The notes under the pieces are model-generated. The model ran no database searches. It was not told where the DNA came from and worked only from the letters and a program-made list of their open reading frames with translations. A stretch of DNA of 25,629 nt from a virus, in IMG/VR virus record IMGVR_UViG_3300021197_000960, positions 1-25,629 of that record; one strand, written 5' to 3'. This document shows positions 7,398 to 14,118 of the stretch, one piece after another. How positions within the stretch are numbered: position 1 is the first letter of the stretch; each line of letters starts with the position of its first letter. Both the position numbers and the translations under genes were made by a program.

Positions 7398-9268
7398 GAA
7401 TTTTACACATCGACTTCGAAACATCCTCGAAGGCTAATATCAAAGACACTGGCACATATCGTTACTGTGCCGATCCAACCACAGAAGTTATCTGTGTCGG
7501 CTGGGCTTTCGGTGATGATCCTGTCCAGGTCTCAGAGAGGCTACCTAATGAAGTCCTCGAACATATCGAGTCCGGTGGGCTAGTTTACGCACACAATGCC
7601 TCGATGGAAGAACAGATCCTATATCACATCTACGGCATTGAAAACGTCAATATGCGATGTACCTCAGCAGTAGCGAGCTACCACGCACTCCCGGCAAGCC
7701 TCGAAGCAGTCGCGGAACATCTTGGCCTCGATGTCAAGAAAGACAAAGAAGGCTCTAAAGTCCTTCGTAAGCATTTCAAGACTCCAGTGAGCGAGATACC
7801 TGCTTCTGACCTCGAAACTATCAAGGCCTACTGTAGGCAGGATGTCGAAGTTGAGCGGGCCATTCATCAAAGGTTAGGCGAATTGCCAGCCAACGAATTG
7901 AAGGTATGGCAACTAGACCAGAAGATGAACCGTAAAGGCTGGAAAGTCGATACCGCATTAGCTCGCTCTTGCATCAAAGCAGTCGAAGAAGCCAAGGCTA
8001 CCATCGAAACTGACCTACAGCGATTAACAGGGGGAGTGGCAGAGAAGCCTACTCAGGTCAAGCGAATCATCACCTGGCTCGAATCTCGCGGGATTGAGAC
8101 AGCGAATCTTACGAAGGATACTGTGGTTGATTTGCTTGAACAGGATCTACCGGCTGAAGTCCGCGAAGTGTTGCTTTGTAGGCAGCGAGGTGGTGGAAGT
8201 GCTACAGGCAAATATGTCAAGGCTCTAGCTATGGCTGATCCTAATGATAGTAAGGTTCGAGGGAACTTGAAGTATCATGGAGCAACGACCGGCAGATGGG
8301 CCGGTAGTGGCCTCCAAGTCCAAAACTTACCTCGAGGCAATGTTAGCGACACGGACACACTGGCTGATATGTTCCTCCGTGGTAACATCGGCAAGGTTAA
8401 GGAAGTCGCGGGCAATGTCTACGATGGAGCTAAGTCTGCTGTGAGGCCACTTCTGACGGCATCTAGCCCAGATAAGCGATTGATCGTCGCAGATTACTCA
8501 GCTATCGAATGTCGAGTATTGGCTTGGTTAGCCGGTCAGGAGGATCTAGTGCAAGAGATTCGAGATGGTGTTGATACTTACTGTAGCTTCGCCAGCAAGG
8601 TATTCAAGAAGACTATCACGAAGGAGGATAAGAAAGAGCGGGCAGTTGGCAAGGTGGCTATTTTGGGCTTATCTTACGGAATGGGGGCCGCAAAGTTTCA
8701 GGATACTTTGAAATCCATGGCAGGTTTGCAAGTTAACCTAAACTTCGCCCAATCTGTTGTCGATACTTACCGTAGCACCTACGCCCACATTCGAAACTAT
8801 TGGTACGACTTGGAGCGTAACGCTATCGAAGCTGTCAAGTATGGGGAAAGCAAAGATGGGAAATGGTATCGCGAAGGTAAAACTCTGCACCACATCCTTT
8901 CTAGCGGTCGAATCATACGATACCAAAATGTCTCGTTAATGGCTGGAAAGTTCGATAACGAGGCGATTAAGTATCGGCGGCCCCTAGGCAAGAATATGGT
9001 TTGGAGCGACACTTACGGTGGAAAGCTAACAGAGAACATCTGCCAAGCTACAGCCCGTTGCGTCATGTCGGATTCTATGCTAAGATTGGACGAAGCAGGG
9101 ATTGACTTGATCGCTACAGTTCACGATGAAGTGATAGCAGAAGCCCCGGCTAATGAAGCCGACTTGACTCTCGAACGTATGGAGTCTATTATGAGTGAAG
9201 AGAAGGCGTGGAGTGGTGGTCTACCGTTGGCTACTGAAGGTTTTGTATCTTATCGGTTTAAAAAGTAA
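7394..9268 (+). CDS. Family A DNA polymerase with 3'-5' exonuclease
   Basis: ATG 7394 overlaps the previous stop. The 624-residue protein starts with a DEDD-type proofreading domain: HIDFET (D7, E9), AHNASMEEQIL, and YCRQDVEVERA with the late acidic residue. It then has the polymerase core: RWAGSGLQVQNLPRG, motif A VADYSAIECRVLAWLAG near residue 367, a motif B helix (KERAVGKVAILGLSYGMGA) and motif C TVHDEVI near 577. There is no 5'-3' exonuclease domain. It is the phage replicative polymerase working with the PrimPol-helicase, DUF2800 nuclease and DUF2815 protein upstream. In the exonuclease second motif, Glu stands where Asp is often found. The TAA stop overlaps the next gene's leader. Confidence 0.95.
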   Translation: MRILHIDFETSSKANIKDTGTYRYCADPTTEVICVGWAFGDDPVQVSERLPNEVLEHIESGGLVYAHNASMEEQILYHIYGIENVNMRCTSAVASYHALPASLEAVAEHLGLDVKKDKEGSKVLRKHFKTPVSEIPASDLETIKAYCRQDVEVERAIHQRLGELPANELKVWQLDQKMNRKGWKVDTALARSCIKAVEEAKATIETDLQRLTGGVAEKPTQVKRIITWLESRGIETANLTKDTVVDLLEQDLPAEVREVLLCRQRGGGSATGKYVKALAMADPNDSKVRGNLKYHGATTGRWAGSGLQVQNLPRGNVSDTDTLADMFLRGNIGKVKEVAGNVYDGAKSAVRPLLTASSPDKRLIVADYSAIECRVLAWLAGQEDLVQEIRDGVDTYCSFASKVFKKTITKEDKKERAVGKVAILGLSYGMGAAKFQDTLKSMAGLQVNLNFAQSVVDTYRSTYAHIRNYWYDLERNAIEAVKYGESKDGKWYREGKTLHHILSSGRIIRYQNVSLMAGKFDNEAIKYRRPLGKNMVWSDTYGGKLTENICQATARCVMSDSMLRLDEAGIDLIATVHDEVIAEAPANEADLTLERMESIMSEEKAWSGGLPLATEGFVSYRFKK

Positions 9269-9279
9269 TGGAGGAAGTT

Positions 9280-10152
9280 ATGAGTAAGAAGTACGATACG
9301 ATCTATCTTGATTGGGATGGTGTGCTGTGGAACTTTAAGCAGGCGTTCTGCGATTGGTTCGAGATTTTAGACCGCGACTCCGACAAGTGGGAGTTCTACG
9401 AGGAGTTCGGCATGTCTGCCTCTAAGTTCCAGGAGTTACTAAGTGAGCTACCGCAGGAGTTCTGGCAACAGGAGAAATACCTCATACCTCATGCCCACAA
9501 GCTAGTCGAGTGGGCTAAGGCTAACGCTGATAACGTGTTCGTGCTTACTGTAGCTCCTGAATGGTCTACAGCACAGGGCAAGCAAAACCTAGCCCGTAAG
9601 CACTTTAACTTAGGTGTCTACACTGTCGCCAAGGCAGAAGAGAAGGTTGAGTTTGCTACGGATGGTGCTTTACTCATCGACGACAAACCTAGCTCAGTTG
9701 TTAGGTTTGCCAATGAGACCAGCTTATCGGGTGGCTACATCTGGCCTGCCGAGTATAATGATGGACTCGACGAGTCGTGGTACTTCGACGTATCGCAGCT
9801 TGAGAAGGCTACTGTTGACTCGAAGCCAGTGTTAGATTACGATGCTATGGATGAGGCGAAGCGGCGTAAGATGACTCCACTCTATTCGGGGTTACTTGCC
9901 TACTTCCCTGATGCACTGGCTATGGTGGCTCAGAATAGCGTTATCGGACAGCACCAGCACGGTACACTAGACGAGCCGTTACACTGGGATCGTTCGAAGT
10001 CATCGGATGACCCTGACGCTATGTTACGCCATATGGCTGACCATAGCCGAAACCCCTATGATACTGATGGGAGATTACATCTAGGTAAAGTAGCCTGGAG
10101 AGCTTTGGCAATGTTACAGAAGTTTATTGAGGAGGAGAATCAGTGTGGGTAA
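9280..10152 (+). CDS. HAD 5'-nucleotidase-like domain fused to DUF5664 dATP/dGTP-diphosphohydrolase-like domain
   Basis: ATG 9280 has GGAGGA (9270-9275) upstream and is preferred to ATG 9268. Residues 1-185 form a HAD-type phosphatase: YLDWDGVLW with the DxD pair D11/D13, VLTVAP around residue 90, a lysine region, and ALLIDDKPSSV, like deoxyribonucleotidases. After a short linker, about residues 200-290 match DUF5664 (PF18909, named dATP/dGTP diphosphohydrolase N-terminal): LLAYFPDALAMVA, HWDRSKSSDDPDAMLRHMAD and HLGKVAWRALAML. The first activity could produce dNMP from dNTP and the second dephosphorylate it. It lies between polymerase and methyltransferase, overlapping the latter by 8 nt. 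Domain calls good; coupled reaction inferred. Confidence 0.75.
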   Translation: MSKKYDTIYLDWDGVLWNFKQAFCDWFEILDRDSDKWEFYEEFGMSASKFQELLSELPQEFWQQEKYLIPHAHKLVEWAKANADNVFVLTVAPEWSTAQGKQNLARKHFNLGVYTVAKAEEKVEFATDGALLIDDKPSSVVRFANETSLSGGYIWPAEYNDGLDESWYFDVSQLEKATVDSKPVLDYDAMDEAKRRKMTPLYSGLLAYFPDALAMVAQNSVIGQHQHGTLDEPLHWDRSKSSDDPDAMLRHMADHSRNPYDTDGRLHLGKVAWRALAMLQKFIEEENQCG

Positions 10153-10847
10153 TACCAAAGAACTTACAGCTATCAGCTTTTGTGCCGGATACGGTGGAAT
10201 CGAAAGAGGACTTGAGCTTGCTGGAGTCAGAATTAGAGTCGTCGCTTATGTGGAGATCGAAGCCTTCGCGATTGCGAACCTGGTTGCTAAGATGGAATCG
10301 GGAGAGTTGGCTCCGGCTCCTATTTACACGGATCTTAAAACCTTCCCAGCAAGCTACTTTCGCGGAAAAGTGGACATCTTCACTGGAGGATATCCCTGTC
10401 AGCCCTTCAGCTTATCAGGTAAAGGACTCGCCCAAGACGACCCCCGGCACTTGTGGCCGTACCTCCTCGAACACATACGAGCAATTAGACCTGTTCGATG
10501 CCTCTGGGAGAACGTCTACGGCCACGTCCATCGAGGACTCGAAGAAGTGTTGTCCGACATGGAAGCAGAGGGCTACCGAACAGAATTCGGCATATTCTCA
10601 GCGGCTGAAGTCGGTTCAGTCCATGAAAGGAAAAGAGTCTTTATCTTGGCCGACTCCAACGGCACACATAGCGAAAGAAGGGGGTTACCCAGCGGAATAC
10701 AATCGGAACAGCCCATCAATAACGGCTGTGATGTTACAGCGGGAGGGATTGCCTCACAGTTCTGGGAAGATGAACCCGGAATATCTCGAATGGATGATGG
10801 GAGTCCAGATTGGTTGGACAGAGTTAGGATGTTGGGGAACGGAGTAG
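10143..10847 (+). CDS. Possible overprinted protein encoded inside the methyltransferase gene, 234 aa
   Basis: A GTG at 10143, two bases before the methyltransferase GTG and behind the same GGAGGAG, opens a different frame that stays open for 234 codons. The product contains YEQLDLFDASGRTSTATS, LSWPTPTAHIAKEGGYPAEY and MNPEYLEWMMG followed by QIGWTEL. From memory, this motif order recurs in phage proteins encoded beside C5 methyltransferases and usually left as hypothetical. The alternative is a shadow frame: ILADSNG in the methyltransferase frame yields WPTPTA when shifted, so apparent conservation could be secondary. No conserved catalytic motif is seen. Confidence 0.4.
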   Translation: MWVIPKNLQLSAFVPDTVESKEDLSLLESELESSLMWRSKPSRLRTWLLRWNRESWLRLLFTRILKPSQQATFAEKWTSSLEDIPVSPSAYQVKDSPKTTPGTCGRTSSNTYEQLDLFDASGRTSTATSIEDSKKCCPTWKQRATEQNSAYSQRLKSVQSMKGKESLSWPTPTAHIAKEGGYPAEYNRNSPSITAVMLQREGLPHSSGKMNPEYLEWMMGVQIGWTELGCWGTE

Positions 10848-10912
10848 TTCCTCAAACAGCGTGTAGAGCTTGGCAAGTATTAACTAGGAGGTTTAGTAAT
10901 GAGCAAGGGTGA
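10145..10912 (+). CDS. DNA cytosine-C5 methyltransferase
   Basis: The start is GTG 10145, with GGAGGAG (10131-10137) 7 nt upstream. The 255-residue enzyme has the ordered C5 motifs: I ISFCAGYGGIERGLE (11-24), IV GGYPCQPFS with catalytic C85, VI ENV (122-124), VIII RKRVFILA, a short recognition region, and IX/X RMLGNGVVPQTACRAW. It is compact, so the target-recognition part is small. It would methylate phage DNA, probably to evade host restriction; no cognate restriction enzyme is present. Its 5' end overlaps the HAD fusion gene, and a second long frame is open inside it (10143-10847). Confidence 0.92.
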   Translation: MGNTKELTAISFCAGYGGIERGLELAGVRIRVVAYVEIEAFAIANLVAKMESGELAPAPIYTDLKTFPASYFRGKVDIFTGGYPCQPFSLSGKGLAQDDPRHLWPYLLEHIRAIRPVRCLWENVYGHVHRGLEEVLSDMEAEGYRTEFGIFSAAEVGSVHERKRVFILADSNGTHSERRGLPSGIQSEQPINNGCDVTAGGIASQFWEDEPGISRMDDGSPDWLDRVRMLGNGVVPQTACRAWQVLTRRFSNEQG

Positions 10913-11003
10913 TAAGAATAGGACGGTTGACAGAGAATCCTATCGTGATACAATGGAGCGTATCAGGCGGAACGAAGAACAAAAGAAGGAGGCTAAGAAA
11001 TGA
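10899..11003 (+). CDS. Tiny highly charged protein, 34 aa
   Basis: ATG 10899 lies inside the last codons of the methyltransferase gene, behind AGGAGG. The product is Lys/Arg/Glu-rich (MSKGDKNRTVDRESYRDTME start) and probably one helix. Its TGA overlaps the next ATG. No family is recognised; tight overlap on both sides supports expression. Confidence 0.55.
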   Translation: MSKGDKNRTVDRESYRDTMERIRRNEEQKKEAKK

Positions 11004-11161
11004 ACATTGAGCAACAACGAGAGTACGTCGAGACTCTAAAGGAGATGTGGTTTAAGACCCTTCGAGTCTGCGGGGCCAACAGCAAACCAGAGAAGGCTAT
11101 GCTAGATGCTCTAGCAGAGCAGAAACAGAAACTACAAGAAATGGAGGACGACAATGCTTAG
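11000..11161 (+). CDS. Small helical protein, 53 aa
   Basis: ATG 11000 overlaps the previous TGA, with AAGGAGG (10985-10991) upstream. The 53 residues are mostly charged helix (NIEQQREYVETLKEMWFKTL, then ALAEQKQKLQEMEDD) with a cysteine-glycine turn in the middle, consistent with a short coiled-coil hairpin. Its TAG overlaps the next small gene. Function unknown. Confidence 0.6.
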   Translation: MNIEQQREYVETLKEMWFKTLRVCGANSKPEKAMLDALAEQKQKLQEMEDDNA

Positions 11162-11306
11162 GATGCTATCAGCTCTAATGTGGCAGACTGCCTTCATCCT
11201 GCTTCTCGTACTATGCGGGCTGCCATCGCTCGCATGGTTCGTAGGTGGAATGGCTCTTATGTTTTGGTGTATCGTATGGGTATTAGCCCAGAAAGTAGGT
11301 GAGTGA
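11154..11306 (+). CDS. Small two-helix membrane protein, 50 aa
   Basis: ATG 11154 follows GGAGG and overlaps the upstream stop. Two hydrophobic helices (roughly residues 5-25 and 27-46, FILLLVLCGLPSLAWFVGG and MFWCIVWVLA) with few charges make a hairpin membrane protein. The TGA shares a base with the next start. Placed shortly before other membrane proteins and a metalloprotease-like gene, it could belong to lysis or membrane defence, but no family is recognised. Confidence 0.6.
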   Translation: MLRMLSALMWQTAFILLLVLCGLPSLAWFVGGMALMFWCIVWVLAQKVGE

Positions 11307-11548
11307 TGAACAGGCTTAAATTTCTACGAGTGGTTTACTTGCTTCCGATCCTGCTATTGGGTCTGTGGCCTGTGCCAGTCAACTGCGTCCAGTGTGGCGA
11401 TCGTATCATCACAGAGAGCGTATTCGCGAGAGTCGCGGCAAACTGGGAAAGTAATTTCTTTTGCGGGCTTGGGTGTGCTCACGATTGGCTAGATGAGCAT
11501 CCACTTCGAGACGAGAATGGTGACATTATTAGGAGGACGAAGCAATGA
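11306..11548 (+). CDS. Membrane-anchored four-cysteine zinc protein, 80 aa
   Basis: ATG 11306 is used rather than GTG 11303. One N-terminal hydrophobic helix (YLLPILLLGLWPVPV, residues about 12-26) is followed by CVQCGD and, 26 residues on, FFCGLGCAHDWLDEH, a treble-clef-like CxxC...CxxxC site. The C-terminal part is polar. The anchor could also be a signal peptide, as alanine-free cleavage sites cannot be excluded. Neighbours are all small overlapping genes. Family not recognised. Confidence 0.65.
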   Translation: MNRLKFLRVVYLLPILLLGLWPVPVNCVQCGDRIITESVFARVAANWESNFFCGLGCAHDWLDEHPLRDENGDIIRRTKQ

Positions 11549-11697
11549 AGTACATATTCACATTCAATCTGTGGGATGGCCGTAAGGTCGACATCGAGTC
11601 CCGACTAATGAATTGGGCCATGGAAGACGCGATGAAGCAGGACATCTTCCTAGATGCCATCGAAAGCATTACAGTACGGGAGAAGTGTTATGATTAG
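11545..11697 (+). CDS. Small hypothetical protein, 50 aa
   Basis: ATG 11545 overlaps the upstream TGA, with AGGAGGA (11531-11537) behind it. The product (start MKYIFTFNLWDGRKVDIESR) looks like a short strand-turn-strand followed by helix; no motif is recognised. Its TAG overlaps the start of the next gene. Function unknown. Confidence 0.6.
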   Translation: MKYIFTFNLWDGRKVDIESRLMNWAMEDAMKQDIFLDAIESITVREKCYD

Positions 11698-11890
11698 AGA
11701 CGAGAAGGGCAAGCTCTCATCTAGCCGAATCTGCCTGTTCATCATGCTTAGCCTGTTCTGCTATCTAGCAGTAGCAGGCCAAGCAGTTGAGCCAGTGGTT
11801 TGGAATACGATACAGAGCGTTATGTTGCTGTGCCTCGGAGGTGCATCAGTTCGCGGGACAGTAAGCTGTTTAGGAGGTAAGCATGATTGA
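11690..11890 (+). CDS. Putative holin-like membrane protein, 66 aa
   Basis: ATG 11690 (MIRDEKGKLSSSR) with GGGAG upstream is preferred to the in-frame start at 11654, which lies inside the previous gene. A charged cytoplasmic-type N-terminus is followed by two hydrophobic helices (about residues 16-34 and 42-60) and a short polar end. DEKGKLSSSR before the first helix is typical of several small phage membrane proteins annotated as holins. No endolysin is adjacent, so the lysis role is tentative. Confidence 0.5.
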   Translation: MIRDEKGKLSSSRICLFIMLSLFCYLAVAGQAVEPVVWNTIQSVMLLCLGGASVRGTVSCLGGKHD

Positions 11891-12170
11891 CGGCGAAGAT
11901 TACGAAGTTACGGTACTAGGCCAGTCCTTCACAATCACACACGTTCCGAATCTTCTCGTAGAAGGTGACCGGTGTGAGGGGGCTTGCTACGTTAGCGAGA
12001 GGATTATCAAGCTAGACGACGAGCTTAGGTTCCAACCTGAGCGATACAATCGAGTGCTGAAGCATGAGCTTATGCACGCTGCACTTAGAACGAGTGGACT
12101 GGCAGAGATGATGGAGCTAAAGATGGAAGAAGCGATATGTGTTTTGGTCGAGAGTATCTCAGTTAAATAG
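11883..12170 (+). CDS. Small HExxH metalloprotease-like protein, 95 aa
   Basis: ATG 11883 follows GGAGG and overlaps the upstream stop by 8 nt. A zinc motif HELMH (residues 61-65) sits in a helix after the strand RIIKLDD, with a later conserved-looking glutamate (EEAICVLVES) that could be the third ligand, as in minimal ImmA/IrrE-like gluzincins. A C31/C35 pair precedes it. At 95 residues it is shorter than most proteases. It might cleave a host repressor or act in lysis; neither is shown by the sequence. Confidence 0.65.
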   Translation: MIDGEDYEVTVLGQSFTITHVPNLLVEGDRCEGACYVSERIIKLDDELRFQPERYNRVLKHELMHAALRTSGLAEMMELKMEEAICVLVESISVK

Positions 12171-12180
12171 GAGGTGGAGG

Positions 12181-12267
12181 ATGTTTATGGTGTTTTTGGT
12201 TGCGTTTGCTTCGGTGTATGTCACAGCAGCGGTTTGGTTAGCTTTCAGATTCGAGAGCAAACGATAG
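12181..12267 (+). CDS. Tiny single-helix membrane protein, 28 aa
   Basis: ATG 12181 is preceded by GGAGGTGGAGG. One hydrophobic helix (residues 3-22) and a basic end (FRFESKR) give an N-out/C-in type miniprotein. It is the last gene before the shared terminator. The near-perfect ribosome site is the main support. Confidence 0.5.
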   Translation: MFMVFLVAFASVYVTAAVWLAFRFESKR

Positions 12268-12281
12268 ATATTGAAACGAAA

Positions 12282-12316
12282 AAAGCCCCCATAGCTACTT
12301 GAGCTATGGGGGCTTT
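12282..12316. terminator. Bidirectional terminator between convergent blocks
   Basis: A perfect 15-bp stem (12282-12296 with 12302-12316; core AGCCCCCATAGCT) has a 5-nt loop. On the minus strand it is followed by TTTTTTCG. On the plus strand it ends in GGCTTTCTTATG, with a shorter T-rich end. Located 14 bp after the last plus-strand gene and 77 bp after the last minus-strand gene, it would stop transcription from both sides. Confidence 0.9.
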
Positions 12317-12392
12317 CTTATGTTATGGGTGGTGACTTTCGAAACGATCTACTCATCACCAGCTATCGGGGCAAATAGCTTCCCATTGTTTA

Positions 12393-13949
12393 TTACGTGT
12401 CTAAAATGTCCACTGCTAGATCGGAAATCGTATAGGACGAGTTACCCGCGTCTTTAGCATTATACCTAACCTGACCAAACCCGATACAGAACGGTGTGTT
12501 GAGAGCAGCCAACACCGGAAGTGTCGGTATTGACAATGTGGTAGCACCGTGCTGAATTAGGAAGTCGCGATCCCACTGGTTATATGTTATCCCACCCGAC
12601 TCGTAAGTACCTGCGGGAGTGAATTTAATGTCGATGGTTATATCCTCTGATGGATCAGTTCCTGCACTATACAAAGTGCCACCACTCCCACTACCGACCG
12701 TAAACTGTCTAACGTAAGTATCAGTCGCCACATCGTATACCACTTCCATGAATACATTGGCAACATTACCGCTCGTCTCGTAGCTTATTTTGAAATCTAC
12801 AAAAGGCGTTTTTGTCGTCTCCGTCATTCCAGAAGGCCACCCACCGCTAGGCACATTAACGCTAAAGTTATCCGAAAAAGATAACCTGACAGTGTTATTT
12901 TCGCACGGATTCCATAGGGCCGCGTCATTATTCAAGCCATCTGATGAGTGGTTGAGGGTCATCGTACTAGTGCCAGTTACCGCGTAGTTAGCGATACGGC
13001 TGTACATACTAAACGAGTTAGATGCACTTTCGAAGTCTATAGCACCGTAGGTGGTTGTTCCGTGATACCAGTAGAGTCCTGTAGGTGGGTTATTAGGGCC
13101 GGGACTTGCGGGTGCTATAGATGGAGTCCAGGGATAGAGTGTACTGTTAGTTTGGAGGTAGGGCCAAGCCGTGTAATCACTTATTACAGACAAGGAAGAT
13201 GGGGCGGCTATTTGGGCAGAATCATAGACGACACCAGCTTGGTTGCAGGCACAACTTGTGTCACCGTTTACGTGGAGCTTCACGTTGTCGATGGTCGTTG
13301 TTGCTTGGTCAGTGAACCTAGCGTTAATGAACCCGATTCTAGGCTGAGAGCACCAGTCGTTATTAGTTTGCCTGTATGCTAGAGGGTTGGAGTTTCTACT
13401 ACCTCCAGAGGTGAGCGACTCAAACAATACCACGCCATCCTTACTAACCTTGAATTCGAAGGTGCATGTATTACCTGTTGCAACCACCATATCATATAGC
13501 TCGATCTTGTACGTACCGTGTAGAATAGAAGTATCGCCTGTGTCAGTAAAGCTTGTGTTAAGTAGGAATTGAGTCAAAACACCGGAACCGCTGACCGTAG
13601 TGTAGTTGAACTTAGCCGAGTACCTAGTCTTAGAGTTGGAGAATACGCTGTCGAATTGTATTGAAGGTTCGAATAGGTTTTGGGAGGTGGGCACTGTGAA
13701 ATCCTGATCAGTTAATCCAGCATAGAAGTCAATCTCGGTATTGGCTCCAGCACCTAAGTCAACCAAGTCGAACTCCATTGTAGTGGCGTTAGCGTAGCCG
13801 CTTATAAACTCTGGAACCCCTGAACCGTCTTTATCTAAACCCCACCCCCTGTAGATACCGTAGGCATTGGAGTTGACTACACTAGACGAAATCTCTAGTT
13901 GCCCAGAAGAGTTCTCGATAGCTACTACGTCATTATTTGTAGCTGGCAT
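12393..13949 (-). CDS. LamG-like surface/tail appendage protein (uninterrupted part)
   Basis: 518 residues from ATG 13949 to TAA. The protein is rich in Ser, Thr, Asn, Gly and aromatic residues with alternating beta patterns, as in concanavalin/LamG-type jelly-roll domains of phage fibres. Two domains are visible: the first to about residue 225, the second beginning at a Cys motif (SCACNQAGVVYD) and running to the end (TISDLAVDILDT). It probably binds the host surface or decorates the virion, being last in the late block after tail genes. The true gene likely starts at 14099 and is interrupted by an in-frame TGA (see next feature). Only GGGAG 3 nt upstream supports start 13949. Confidence 0.7.
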   Translation of the reverse strand: MPATNNDVVAIENSSGQLEISSSVVNSNAYGIYRGWGLDKDGSGVPEFISGYANATTMEFDLVDLGAGANTEIDFYAGLTDQDFTVPTSQNLFEPSIQFDSVFSNSKTRYSAKFNYTTVSGSGVLTQFLLNTSFTDTGDTSILHGTYKIELYDMVVATGNTCTFEFKVSKDGVVLFESLTSGGSRNSNPLAYRQTNNDWCSQPRIGFINARFTDQATTTIDNVKLHVNGDTSCACNQAGVVYDSAQIAAPSSLSVISDYTAWPYLQTNSTLYPWTPSIAPASPGPNNPPTGLYWYHGTTTYGAIDFESASNSFSMYSRIANYAVTGTSTMTLNHSSDGLNNDAALWNPCENNTVRLSFSDNFSVNVPSGGWPSGMTETTKTPFVDFKISYETSGNVANVFMEVVYDVATDTYVRQFTVGSGSGGTLYSAGTDPSEDITIDIKFTPAGTYESGGITYNQWDRDFLIQHGATTLSIPTLPVLAALNTPFCIGFGQVRYNAKDAGNSSYTISDLAVDILDT

Positions 13950-14099
13950 TAACTCCCACTCAGTACTTCCGGCGTTTGGTTGCCCTATGACAGTGCTACC
14001 TGAGCCGTAGGTATCGAAGGCATCGTAGAGACACGTAGGGCCACAACCTGTGACCGGTGACCCACATCAGCACCTCGCTACACTTAGCCAATTAACCAT
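13950..14099 (-). other. In-frame 5' extension of the surface protein with an internal TGA
   Basis: ATG 14099 has a good ribosome site (AAAGGGGATATA) 20 bp after the previous gene's stop. It is in phase with 13949: ten codons (ending ARC), a TGA at 14067-14069, then CGSPVTGCGPTCLYDAFD and on into the long frame with no further stop. No ATG, GTG or TTG lies in frame between the TGA and 13949. The C-stop-C-G and following YDAFD align with CACNQAGVVYD at the start of the second domain, so this looks like genuine coding sequence broken by, or read through, one UGA. Confidence 0.65.
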
Positions 14100-14118
14100 T
14101 ATATCCCCTTTGATGTTA

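Noticed and set aside
7394-10152. 2-aminoadenine (Z) genome system suggested by a family A polymerase beside a dATP/dGTP diphosphohydrolase-like domain
   Set aside because: No PurZ-type adenylosuccinate synthetase or DatZ-type HD enzyme is visible, and DUF5664 is common in phages with ordinary DNA; kept only as a remark.
12948-13382. Plus-strand frame opposite the surface protein
   Set aside because: Low-complexity translation, no start signal, lies downstream of the terminator in the wrong direction.
14067-14069. General recoding of TGA in this genome
   Set aside because: TGA is used as a normal stop by several genes (acetyltransferase, methyltransferase, thioredoxin-like, and small genes), so only a local event can be considered.
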